Below are positions 42,619 to 51,581 of a DNA stretch of 64,000 nt, piece after piece. Source of the DNA: Rhizobiales bacterium UBA1912 (lineage in GTDB: Bacteria > Pseudomonadota > Alphaproteobacteria > Rhizobiales > Devosiaceae); contig DDGC01000014.1 in the NCBI GenBank assembly GCA_002337455.1, positions 22,251-86,250 on the forward strand, given 5' to 3'. The first letter of the stretch is position 1. Every line of letters starts with the position of its first letter. The notes beneath the pieces were generated by a model that did no database searches, had not been told where the DNA came from, and saw only the letters and a program-made list of their open reading frames with translations. The position numbers were made by a program, and so were the translations under genes.

Positions 42619-43890
42619 TCAGATGCGCCCGAACACCAGCGCCGCATTGACACCACCGAACCCGAACGAGTTCGAGAGGACATAGTCCACGTCCCTCGTG
42701 ATCGGCGTGTTGGGCACCAGTTCGAAATCTCCGCCCTCGGGCATCGGATCATCGAGATTGATCGTCGCGGGCAAAACACCCTCGCGGATGGCCATCACCG
42801 AGAACATCGCCTCGATCGCACCCGCAGCACCAAGCAGATGCCCGGTCGCCGATTTGGTCGATGAGATCGCCAGCGTCTTGCCCCGGTCCCCGAACACAGC
42901 AGCAATGCCGGCCAGTTCCGCCGCATCGCCAACCGGCGTCGAGGTCGCATGCGCATTGATATAGCCCACGGCATCGGGCGCAATCCCGGCCATTTTCAGC
43001 GCCTTGCGCATGGCCACCTGAGCGCCCGCACCGTCCGGCGATCCGGCCGTGAGGTGGTATGCGTCGGCCGAAGTGCCATATCCCGCCACGACCGCCAGCG
43101 GCACGGCCCCTCGGGCCCTGGCGTGGCTGAGCTTTTCGATCACCAGCACCGCCGCGCCCTCGGCAAGCACGAACCCCGAATGCCCGTTATCGAAAGGCCG
43201 CGACGCCTTGTGCGGCTCATCATTATGAGACGAGGTTAGCGCCCGCGATGCGCCGAACCCGCCAATCGATATGGGATCGACCGACCCTTCGGCGCCGCCC
43301 ACGACGGCCACCTCCGCCTCCCCGGTCATGATCAGCCGCATGCCGTCGCCAATCGCCTGGGCCGACGCCGCGCATGCCGTCACCGGCGTGCCGATCGGGC
43401 CACGGAACCGATGCACGATGGAAATCCAGCCCGCCGCAAGGTTGGCGAGAAACGATGGCACCGTAAACGGAGACAGCCGCCTCGGTCCCTTTTCGGCAAT
43501 GGTCCGCGCCGCCTGCGCCATCACCGGCTCGCCGCCGACGCCGGTCGCGATGATCGTCGCGGTTGCCTGTTGCCCTTCTTCGTCCTCGGGGTGCCACCCG
43601 GCCTGATCGAGCGCCTGCGCCGCAGCGGCAAGCCCGTACTGGATGAAAAGGTCCATCTTCTTGATGTCCTTGGGCTCGATCCATTCGGCCGGATCGAACC
43701 CTTGGGGATCACTCGCCTTGTCCGGCACCAGCCCCGCGATATGGGAGGCAAACCCCGTCGTATCGAAGCGGTCGTTGCGCACGACCCCGCTTTTGCCAGC
43801 GAGAAGCCGCTCCCAATTGGTCGCAACGCCCACCCCAAGCGGAGACACCACTCCCATGCCGGTCACAACAACCGGATCATCGCTTTGCAT
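42619..43890 (-). CDS. Beta-ketoacyl-ACP synthase II type (FabF-like)
   Basis: A 423-residue condensing enzyme. Active-site Cys in TACAASAQAIGDGMRLIMTG, the two His in YINAHATSTPVGDAAELAGI and TKSATGHLLGAAGAIEAMFS, and end motif NSFGFGGVNAALVF. The order matches FabF/KAS II. It is not in a fab or acp cluster; instead it follows a MarR-type gene after 37 bases. That suggests a specialised, regulated acyl chain-elongation role rather than housekeeping synthesis, which is inference. Confidence 0.9.
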   Translation of the reverse strand: MQSDDPVVVTGMGVVSPLGVGVATNWERLLAGKSGVVRNDRFDTTGFASHIAGLVPDKASDPQGFDPAEWIEPKDIKKMDLFIQYGLAAAAQALDQAGWHPEDEEGQQATATIIATGVGGEPVMAQAARTIAEKGPRRLSPFTVPSFLANLAAGWISIVHRFRGPIGTPVTACAASAQAIGDGMRLIMTGEAEVAVVGGAEGSVDPISIGGFGASRALTSSHNDEPHKASRPFDNGHSGFVLAEGAAVLVIEKLSHARARGAVPLAVVAGYGTSADAYHLTAGSPDGAGAQVAMRKALKMAGIAPDAVGYINAHATSTPVGDAAELAGIAAVFGDRGKTLAISSTKSATGHLLGAAGAIEAMFSVMAIREGVLPATINLDDPMPEGGDFELVPNTPITRDVDYVLSNSFGFGGVNAALVFGRI

Positions 43891-43927
43891 CGAAAGTCTC
43901 CATCACTGTTATGGATTGATTTGCCGT

Positions 43928-44368
43928 TCAGGCGTCCGCGTGCTCAGACGCATCGCCGGCGGTAAGGGCGCGCAACCCGCCAAGAAAATCCTCGGGGCCC
44001 GTATCGGCCACCAGCGCTCGCAAATCGACCTGCGAATCCCGCCAGAGCGGCAGGATGTCTTCGAGCAGCGCCGCGCCTTTGCCGGTCAGTTCATAGTGTC
44101 GGACGTTGCCTTTTTCCGGCCGTCCCGCAACGACGAGCCCCCGCCTGCTCAACGGCTCGAGATTGCGCAGGAGCGTCGTTCGATCCATGGAAATACGTGC
44201 CGCCATCGAATTGACGGACATGCGCGGCGAGTTCTGAACGGTCATCAGGACCGTAAATTGAACCACCGAAATTTCAAACGGCCGGAGCACCTTGTCGTAC
44301 CGGCGCGTCAGTGCCCGCGCGGCCATGACGGTATTGAGCACGAGGCAATCGAAAAAGGCAAAAGTCAT
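43928..44368 (-). CDS. MarR family transcriptional regulator
   Basis: A 146-residue winged-helix regulator: RRYDKVLRPFEISVVQFTVL in the dimer and first helices, MSVNSMAARISMDRTTLLRN as the recognition helix region and GLVVAGRPEKGNVRHYELTG as the wing (DxR-like PEKG). It precedes the FabF-like gene and has an excellent palindrome just upstream, so autorepression plus control of FabF is likely. Ligand unknown; a fatty-acid-derived molecule is a reasonable guess. Confidence 0.9.
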   Translation of the reverse strand: MTFAFFDCLVLNTVMAARALTRRYDKVLRPFEISVVQFTVLMTVQNSPRMSVNSMAARISMDRTTLLRNLEPLSRRGLVVAGRPEKGNVRHYELTGKGAALLEDILPLWRDSQVDLRALVADTGPEDFLGGLRALTAGDASEHADA

Positions 44369-44378
44369 GGCGGCAAGC

Positions 44379-44412
44379 TATAGTGTAATTACACATGTGT
44401 AAATACACTATA
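44379..44412. promoter_or_regulatory. 34-bp near-perfect MarR operator palindrome
   Basis: Centre ACACATGTGT; each arm continues outward through TATAGTGTA and its complement, with one asymmetric A/T position per arm and 32 of 34 bases symmetric. It begins 10 bases upstream of the MarR start codon. Size, AT content and position fit MarR-type binding, possibly two overlapping half-operators. Confidence 0.8.
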
Positions 44413-44558
44413 CTATTCCCGGCGCCTCCGCTGCCGCTCGGCAAGCCCCCCTTCGCGGCGAGACACTTTGCGCCTTATCAATGCTCTGCTATAGGGACCG
44501 CGAACTTTGGCTGGCCCGTGCTGGCCGAACCGGATTTTTGCGCGCGAGGAGCACATAT

Positions 44559-45770
44559 ATGACCAAGATCAAAGTCGCCAATCCCGTCGTCGAACTCGAC
44601 GGCGACGAGATGACACGCATCATCTGGCAGGCCATCAAAGACAAGCTGATCCACCCCTACCTCGACATCGATCTTGAGTATTACGACCTCAGCGTCGAAA
44701 ACCGCGATGCGACCGACGATCAGGTGACCATCGATTCCGCCCACGCGATCAAAAAGCACGGCGTCGGCGTCAAATGCGCCACCATCACCCCCGATGAAGG
44801 CCGTGTCGAAGAATTCGGCCTCAAGAAGATGTGGCGTTCGCCCAACGGCACCATCCGCAACATCCTCGGCGGCGTGATCTTCCGCGAGCCCATCATCTGC
44901 AAGAACGTCCCGCGCCTCGTTCCCGGCTGGACCCAGCCGATCATCGTCGGTCGTCACGCCTTCGGCGATCAGTACCGCGCCACCGATTTCAGGTTCCCCG
45001 GCAAGGGCAAGCTGACCATGAAATTCGTCGGCGAAGACGGCACCGAGATCGAGCACGAAGTGTTCGACGCGCCTGCCTCCGGCGTTGCAATGGGCATGTA
45101 CAACCTCGATGAATCGATCCGCGATTTCGCCCGCGCTTCGCTCAACTACGCCCTGCAGCGCGGCGTCCCGTGCTATCTCTCGACCAAGAACACCATCCTC
45201 AAGGTCTATGACGGGCGCTTTAAGGACATCTTCGAAGAAGTCTTCCAGGCCGAATTCAAGGACCAGTACGAAGCCAAGAAAATCTGGTACGAGCACCGCC
45301 TGATCGACGACATGGTCGCAGCGGCCCTCAAATGGTCCGGCGGTTACGTCTGGGCCTGCAAGAACTACGATGGCGACGTGCAGTCCGACATCGTCGCTCA
45401 GGGTTTTGGTTCGCTGGGCCTGATGACTTCGGTTCTCATGACACCCGATGGACAGACTGTCGAAGCCGAAGCTGCCCACGGCACGGTGACCCGTCACTAC
45501 CGCCAGCATCAGCAGGGCAAGGAAACCTCGACCAACTCCACGGCTTCGATCTTCGCCTGGACCCGTGGCCTCGCCCATCGCGCCAAACTCGATGGCAATG
45601 ACGACCTCGCAAAGTTCGCCGCCACCCTCGAAAAGGTCACCGTCGACACCATCGAAGAAGGCAAGATGACCAAGGATCTGGCCCTTCTGGTCGGCCCCGA
45701 TCAGCCCTGGCTCACCACCATGGGCTTCCTCGACGCTATCGACGCGAACCTGCAGAAGGCGATGGCGTAA
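44559..45770 (+). CDS. icd: NADP-dependent isocitrate dehydrogenase
   Basis: A 403-residue TCA-cycle enzyme of the eukaryotic-like (type II) NADP subfamily common in alphaproteobacteria. Key segments: VELDGDEMTRIIWQAIKDKL, WRSPNGTIRNILGGVIFREP (substrate-binding Ser/Asn/Arg), YDGRFKDIFEEVFQ and AAHGTVTRHYRQHQQGKETS (NADP loop). GAGGAG precedes the ATG. A strong terminator follows. Confidence 0.96.
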   Translation: MTKIKVANPVVELDGDEMTRIIWQAIKDKLIHPYLDIDLEYYDLSVENRDATDDQVTIDSAHAIKKHGVGVKCATITPDEGRVEEFGLKKMWRSPNGTIRNILGGVIFREPIICKNVPRLVPGWTQPIIVGRHAFGDQYRATDFRFPGKGKLTMKFVGEDGTEIEHEVFDAPASGVAMGMYNLDESIRDFARASLNYALQRGVPCYLSTKNTILKVYDGRFKDIFEEVFQAEFKDQYEAKKIWYEHRLIDDMVAAALKWSGGYVWACKNYDGDVQSDIVAQGFGSLGLMTSVLMTPDGQTVEAEAAHGTVTRHYRQHQQGKETSTNSTASIFAWTRGLAHRAKLDGNDDLAKFAATLEKVTVDTIEEGKMTKDLALLVGPDQPWLTTMGFLDAIDANLQKAMA

Positions 45771-45801
45771 CCGCCATCCTCAATCAAGCGTAGCTGCCAA
45801 A

Positions 45802-45829
45802 GCCGCCCTTCGGGGCGGCTTTTCTTTTG
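45802..45829 (+). terminator. Terminator of icd
   Basis: GCCGCCC-ttcg-GGGCGGC with a UUCG tetraloop, followed by TTTTCTTTT. Confidence 0.92.
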
Positions 45830-46022
45830 CCCGCAGCGACAGGCCCACTGTTGCAGATGTGCATTTATGACACATTTTTGACCAAATCCGCTTCGGGGCA
45901 ATTGACCGGAAAGGGGAACACAGCGATCTTGACGTTAGCGTCATGACCTTGTCGATAACGACATGGCACGGGGCGTCGGCGTGTTGGAGGGCGCGCCGGG
46001 CAAACACGGAGGAGAATTTTCA

Positions 46023-47135
46023 ATGCGCGTACCACGTAAGCGTGTCCACGCTCTCGCCATCGCCGGCGTGATGGTGACCAGCGGTTCCGCCTTTGCGGGC
46101 GGTCTGGAAGCCAACGGCTACAATTGGGATCTGATCTTCGATCCGGCCACCTATGCCGGCAAAGGCACGATCACCCATGTCAGCATAGACCACCCGATCA
46201 ACAATCCGGTGAGTGCTCCGGGCACCACGGTGTCCAACTCATCGGACCGCATCCACTACAATTTCGGTATCAAGGGCGACCTGATCGAAAACACGTCCTG
46301 CCTCGTTTCGGCGCAAAACCCGTTCGGCTCCGGCACCGAGCGCAACTTCGCCTACGCTGCGGGCACGAGCCAGGCGGTTTCGGAATCGATCACCTCAACC
46401 GATCTTGGCCTTACCTGCTCGTATGGTGTGGATGTGGGCGGCGGCGTTGTCAGCATCATCGGCGGCATCTCGGCGCAAAGCCTTGCCTATGACGCCGATG
46501 TCGCCGTGGCGGCCCCCGATGTCACGGCCCCGATCGCGCTCGAGGGCTCCGCGGCAGGTTGGCGCCTGGGCGTTGCCTACGAGATGGAAGAGATCGCCCT
46601 GCGCGTCTCGGCGATCTACAACGCGCCGGCCTCCTATAATCTCACCGGCACCGCCTTTGGCGCGGCTGCCGATGCCAGCGTCACCGCACCGCAGTCGATC
46701 GAACTCAAGGCTCAGACCGGCGTAGCCCCGGGCTGGCTGGTGCTCGGCTCGGTCAAATGGGTGGATTGGTCCGTCATCGACACGCTTACCGTCAACAATC
46801 CCGTGACGCCCGTCGCAACCACGCTCAACTACCGCGACGGCTGGACTGTGACCGGTGGCGTCGGTCACGTGCTCACACCAGACCTCACAGTCCTGGGCAC
46901 CGTCACATGGGATCGTGGCACCTCTTCGGTCAACGGCGCAGGCGTGCTGGAAAACGGCACCCAGACAGACCGCTGGGGCTTAACGCTGGGCGCTGCCTAC
47001 GACATCTCCGAAAACGTCGAATTTTCAGGCGGCGTGTCCTATTCCACCATCGCGGCTGGCAGCAATCTGCAGGATGAAACCTGGGACCGCGGCTCGGTCC
47101 TCGCCATCAGCGCCAGCCTCAAGGCGTCGTTCTAA
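46023..47135 (+). CDS. FadL/OmpP1-type outer membrane porin
   Basis: A 370-residue protein with a signal peptide (HALAIAGVMVTSGSAFAG) and a mature part of alternating amphipathic beta strands ending in Phe (SASLKASF), the C-terminal signature for outer-membrane insertion. NGYNWDLIFDPATYAGKGTI after the signal and late strands such as EFSGGVSYSTIAAGS fit the FadL family of hydrophobic-compound channels. GGAGGA precedes the ATG. No fatty-acid degradation genes are adjacent. Confidence 0.87.
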   Translation: MRVPRKRVHALAIAGVMVTSGSAFAGGLEANGYNWDLIFDPATYAGKGTITHVSIDHPINNPVSAPGTTVSNSSDRIHYNFGIKGDLIENTSCLVSAQNPFGSGTERNFAYAAGTSQAVSESITSTDLGLTCSYGVDVGGGVVSIIGGISAQSLAYDADVAVAAPDVTAPIALEGSAAGWRLGVAYEMEEIALRVSAIYNAPASYNLTGTAFGAAADASVTAPQSIELKAQTGVAPGWLVLGSVKWVDWSVIDTLTVNNPVTPVATTLNYRDGWTVTGGVGHVLTPDLTVLGTVTWDRGTSSVNGAGVLENGTQTDRWGLTLGAAYDISENVEFSGGVSYSTIAAGSNLQDETWDRGSVLAISASLKASF

Positions 47136-47163
47136 ACGTCCAGCCAGCCTGGCCCAGACACGG

Positions 47164-47194
47164 AAATGGCCCCTCTCGGGGCCATTTTTTTCTT
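47164..47194 (+). terminator. Terminator of the FadL-type gene
   Basis: AAATGGCCCC-tctc-GGGGCCATTT plus TTTTTC, only 13 bases from the convergent alaS stop; it can serve both strands. Confidence 0.9.
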
Positions 47195-47207
47195 TCAAAG
47201 GTTCCGA

Positions 47208-49868
47208 TCAGGCGCCCAGATGCGCCTTGATCGCGTCAACTGCCGCCTGGGCCTGTGAAGCGTCGGGGCCACCGGCCTGCGCCATGTCGGGACGTCCGCC
47301 CCCGCCCTGTCCCCCAAGCGTTGTCGAGCCGATCCGAACGAGATCAACGGCGCTGTAGCGCGAAACCAGGTCCTCGCTCACGCCAACCGAAATGCCGGCC
47401 TTGCCGTCTTCGGTCGTGCCCACGATCACGACGATCCCAGAACCGATCTGCTTTTTGCCCTGGTCGACAAGTCCGCGCAGATCCTTGGGCTGCAATCCTT
47501 CAACAACGCGCCCCATAAAGGTCACGCCGTTGACCGTTTCGCTGGCCGCGCCATTGGCAGCGCCGCCGCCCATCGCCAGCTTCTGACGCAGATCGGCAAC
47601 CTGGCGCTCCAGCGCCCGCCGCTCTTCGACAAGCGCCTCGACCCGCGACACGGCATCGCGCGGCGAAACCTTGAGCGCCGCGGCAACCGTCTTGAGCTGG
47701 TCTTCCTGTTCATTGAGATAGGCCCGCGCGCCATCGGCGGTCAGCGCTTCGACGCGCCGCACGCCAGCGGCGACCGAGCTTTCCTGAACGATCTTGACCA
47801 GCCCTATGTCTCCCGTGCGCCGCACATGCGTGCCGCCGCACAATTCCATCGAATAGGTCTTGCCCGCCTTTTCGCCTTCGAGACCCGTGCCCATCGAAAC
47901 GACACGCACCTCGTCGCCATACTTTTCGCCAAACAGTGCCATCGCGCCAGCCTTGACCGCATCATCGACCGCCATCAGGCGCGTCTCGACCGGCGCGTTC
48001 TGCAGCACGATGGCATTGGCCATGCGCTCAACCTCGGCCAGTTCGGCCTCGCTCATCGGCTTGGTGTGCGAATAATCGAACCGCAACCGGTCGGGCGAAA
48101 CAAGCGAACCCTTCTGCGCCACGTGGCTGCCCAGAACCTCGCGCAGCGCCTCGTGCAGGAGGTGGGTCGCCGAATGGTTGGCACGGATCGCCGCGCGGCG
48201 GGAATGATCGACCTTGAGGGTCAGCGCCTCATCGATCTTGACCGTTCCGGCCTCGACACGGACCTTGTGTGCGAACACGCCGCCGGCCTGCTTTGTGGTG
48301 TCGAGCACGGTGATTTTCGCACCGTCTTCACCCTGCATCGTGCCGGTGTCCCCAACCTGCCCGCCACTTTCGCCATAAAACGGGGTCTGGTTGAGAACGA
48401 TGAAGCCCTCATCGCCAGCGTTGAGCTCATCAACACTCTGGCCGTCCCTGACAAGCGCCTTGACCGCGCCGTCGCTGTCCTCGGTCTCATAGCCCAGAAA
48501 TTCAGTCGGGCCTGCGGCGTCGGCAATCGCGAACCACACGGCGCTCGTTGCCGCATCGCCCGAGCCCGACCAGTTCTTGCGTGCTTCGGCCTTCTGCCGC
48601 GCCATGGCAGCGTCGAACCCGGTCTGATCGACCGAAACGCCCCGCAGCCGCAGCGCGTCCTGGGTCAGATCGAGCGGAAAGCCATAAGTGTCGTAGAGCT
48701 TGAACGCTGTCTCGCCGGCCAGCGTATCGCCCTGCCCGAGACCCGCGCTTTCATCCTCGAGGATCTGCAGCCCACGGCTCAGCGTCTTGAGGAAGCGTTC
48801 CTCCTCGAGCCTGATGGTTTCCGAAATCATCGCTTCGCCAGCAACGAGGTCCGGATAGGCCTGCCCCATCTCTCGCACCAGCGAGGGAACGAGCTTGAAG
48901 ATCGTGGCATTGTTGGTGCCCAAAAGCGTTGCATGGCGCATGGCACGGCGCATGATGCGGCGCAGCACATAGCCGCGGCCCTCATTGGCCGGCAGAACGC
49001 CGTCGGCGATCAAAAATGACATCGAGCGCAGATGATCGGCGATGACGCGGTACGACGCCACAGTCTCTGTGGTCGGCGCCTTTCCGACAGCAGAGGCCGT
49101 TGCGTCGATGATATGCTTGAACATGTCGGTTTCAAAAACGCTCTCGACCCCCTGAAGGATCGACGCCATGCGTTCGAGCCCCATGCCGGTATCGATCGAG
49201 GGGCGCGGCAGCGGCTCCTGCTTGCCGTCGCCGGTCTGTTCATACTGCATGAACACCAGGTTCCAGAACTCGAGGAACCTGTCGCCATCCTCTTCCGGCG
49301 TACCCGGAGGGCCACCCCAGATGTGATCGCCCCGATCGATGAAGATTTCCGAGCATGGACCGCAAGGGCCTGTATCGCCCATGGTCCAGAAATTGTCCGA
49401 AGTGGGGATGCGGATAATCTTGTCGTCGGACAGACCGGCGATCTTTTTCCAGAGGTCGGCCGCCTCGTCATCGGTGTGATAGACGGTGACCAGCAGCTTG
49501 TCCTTATCGAGCCCGAACTCCTTGGTGACTAGCGTCCAGGCCATATCGATGGCCTGTTCCTTGAAATAGTCGCCGAAGGAGAAATTGCCCAGCATCTCGA
49601 AAAACGTGAGATGGCGCGCCGTAAACCCGACATTGTCGAGGTCGTTGTGCTTGCCACCCGCCCGGACGCATTTTTGCGAAGACGTGGCACGCGAATAGGG
49701 ACGCTTTTCAAGTCCGGTAAACACGTTCTTGAACTGCACCATGCCTGCATTGGTGAACATCAGCGTCGGGTCGTTGCGCGGCACCAGCGGGCTGGAAGAG
49801 ACTTTCTCATGACCGTTCTTGGCAAAGAAGTCGAGGAAGGTCGAACGGATGTCGTTTACGCTTGTCAT
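47208..49868 (-). CDS. alaS: Alanyl-tRNA synthetase
   Basis: An 886-residue class II synthetase. Catalytic motif 2 region KCVRAGGKHNDLDNVGFTAR, motif 3 region VLRRIMRRAMRHATLLGTNN, the editing-domain zinc motif NHSATHLLHEALREVLGSHV (HxxxH) with a later Cys-His pair in SMELCGGTHVRRTGDIGLVK, and a C-terminal coiled coil plus DHH-like domain ending GGRPDMAQAGGPD. ATG 49868 matches the usual N terminus TSVNDIRSTFLDFFAKNGHE. Lies downstream of recA, a conserved order. Confidence 0.97.
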   Translation of the reverse strand: MTSVNDIRSTFLDFFAKNGHEKVSSSPLVPRNDPTLMFTNAGMVQFKNVFTGLEKRPYSRATSSQKCVRAGGKHNDLDNVGFTARHLTFFEMLGNFSFGDYFKEQAIDMAWTLVTKEFGLDKDKLLVTVYHTDDEAADLWKKIAGLSDDKIIRIPTSDNFWTMGDTGPCGPCSEIFIDRGDHIWGGPPGTPEEDGDRFLEFWNLVFMQYEQTGDGKQEPLPRPSIDTGMGLERMASILQGVESVFETDMFKHIIDATASAVGKAPTTETVASYRVIADHLRSMSFLIADGVLPANEGRGYVLRRIMRRAMRHATLLGTNNATIFKLVPSLVREMGQAYPDLVAGEAMISETIRLEEERFLKTLSRGLQILEDESAGLGQGDTLAGETAFKLYDTYGFPLDLTQDALRLRGVSVDQTGFDAAMARQKAEARKNWSGSGDAATSAVWFAIADAAGPTEFLGYETEDSDGAVKALVRDGQSVDELNAGDEGFIVLNQTPFYGESGGQVGDTGTMQGEDGAKITVLDTTKQAGGVFAHKVRVEAGTVKIDEALTLKVDHSRRAAIRANHSATHLLHEALREVLGSHVAQKGSLVSPDRLRFDYSHTKPMSEAELAEVERMANAIVLQNAPVETRLMAVDDAVKAGAMALFGEKYGDEVRVVSMGTGLEGEKAGKTYSMELCGGTHVRRTGDIGLVKIVQESSVAAGVRRVEALTADGARAYLNEQEDQLKTVAAALKVSPRDAVSRVEALVEERRALERQVADLRQKLAMGGGAANGAASETVNGVTFMGRVVEGLQPKDLRGLVDQGKKQIGSGIVVIVGTTEDGKAGISVGVSEDLVSRYSAVDLVRIGSTTLGGQGGGGRPDMAQAGGPDASQAQAAVDAIKAHLGA

Positions 49869-50067
49869 GATCGAGCCAAAAACCCTGTTTGCGGCCAACG
49901 CGCCGCACCCTATCTTTTTCGTTCTGGATGCGCCGGATACGCGGCCGATTACGCCCCGTTTTACCGGCTGGAAACCTGAGCAAGCCTTCTAGCGTGTGCA
50001 TCGGGCGAGTGCAATGCGAAGGCTGCGGCGCCGGACCAATAAGTATCCAGCAGCAAAATCGCGATAG

Positions 50068-50099
50068 CAAAAAAAGAAAGGCGCCGGTTGCCCGGCGCC
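50068..50099 (-). terminator. Terminator of recA
   Basis: On the minus strand GGCGCCGG-gcaa-CCGGCGCC is followed by TTTCTTTTTTT, 58 bases beyond the recA stop. Confidence 0.92.
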
Positions 50100-50157
50100 A
50101 GGAGGTCATAGACAAATCTTGCATCGAGCCGCGGCGATGGAACCGCGAAGAGCAGAA

Positions 50158-51228
<1,071 letters not shown>

Positions 51229-51312
51229 TGTTAGCTCTCCTTATTTCACCAAATGCCCCGTGCGCGCAACGCGATCGGACGGCCCTCAACGCCTATTTCT
51301 AGGTTGCATATT

Positions 51313-51357
51313 TGTTCTCATTTTGTTTTCGCTATGTCAAGAGACAAAATGAGAACA
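51313..51357. promoter_or_regulatory. LexA-box inverted repeat between recA and a small membrane gene
   Basis: TGTTCTCATTTTGT at 51313-51326 is repeated as its exact complement, ACAAAATGAGAACA, at 51344-51357. Each arm contains GTTC-TCATTTT-GT, a one-mismatch version (left arm GTTT) of the alphaproteobacterial LexA box GTTC-N7-GTTC. The 17-bp spacing puts the two arms facing the two divergent genes, so one SOS control region may serve both. Confidence 0.75.
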
Positions 51358-51422
51358 TTTGTGCAGGTGGAACCGCCCTCGCCTCATATTCATTGCAAGA
51401 GCAGGCCATAAAGGAGGCTGCC

Positions 51423-51581
51423 ATGAACATGGGCACGGGAATCGCCATAGGAATCGCGATCGGGGCCGGCATCGGCGTTGCGATCGACAATGTCGCGATG
51501 GGAATTGGCATCGGCATTGCCATCGGTGCGGGGCTCGGTGCGGTGTTTCTCGCCGCCTCGGACTCCTCGAAAAAGGACTAG
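51423..51581 (+). CDS. Small glycine-zipper membrane protein
   Basis: A 52-residue protein composed of two glycine-zipper helices: GTGIAIGIAIGAGIGVAIDN and GIGIGIAIGAGLGAVFLAAS, ending in SSKKD. AGGAGG, a perfect Shine-Dalgarno sequence, stands before the ATG. Such glycine-zipper helices pack tightly in membranes and may oligomerise. Its stop shares the bases CTAG with the stop of the convergent cckA. It faces recA across a LexA-type region, so damage induction is possible; function is unknown. Confidence 0.75.
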   Translation: MNMGTGIAIGIAIGAGIGVAIDNVAMGIGIGIAIGAGLGAVFLAASDSSKKD

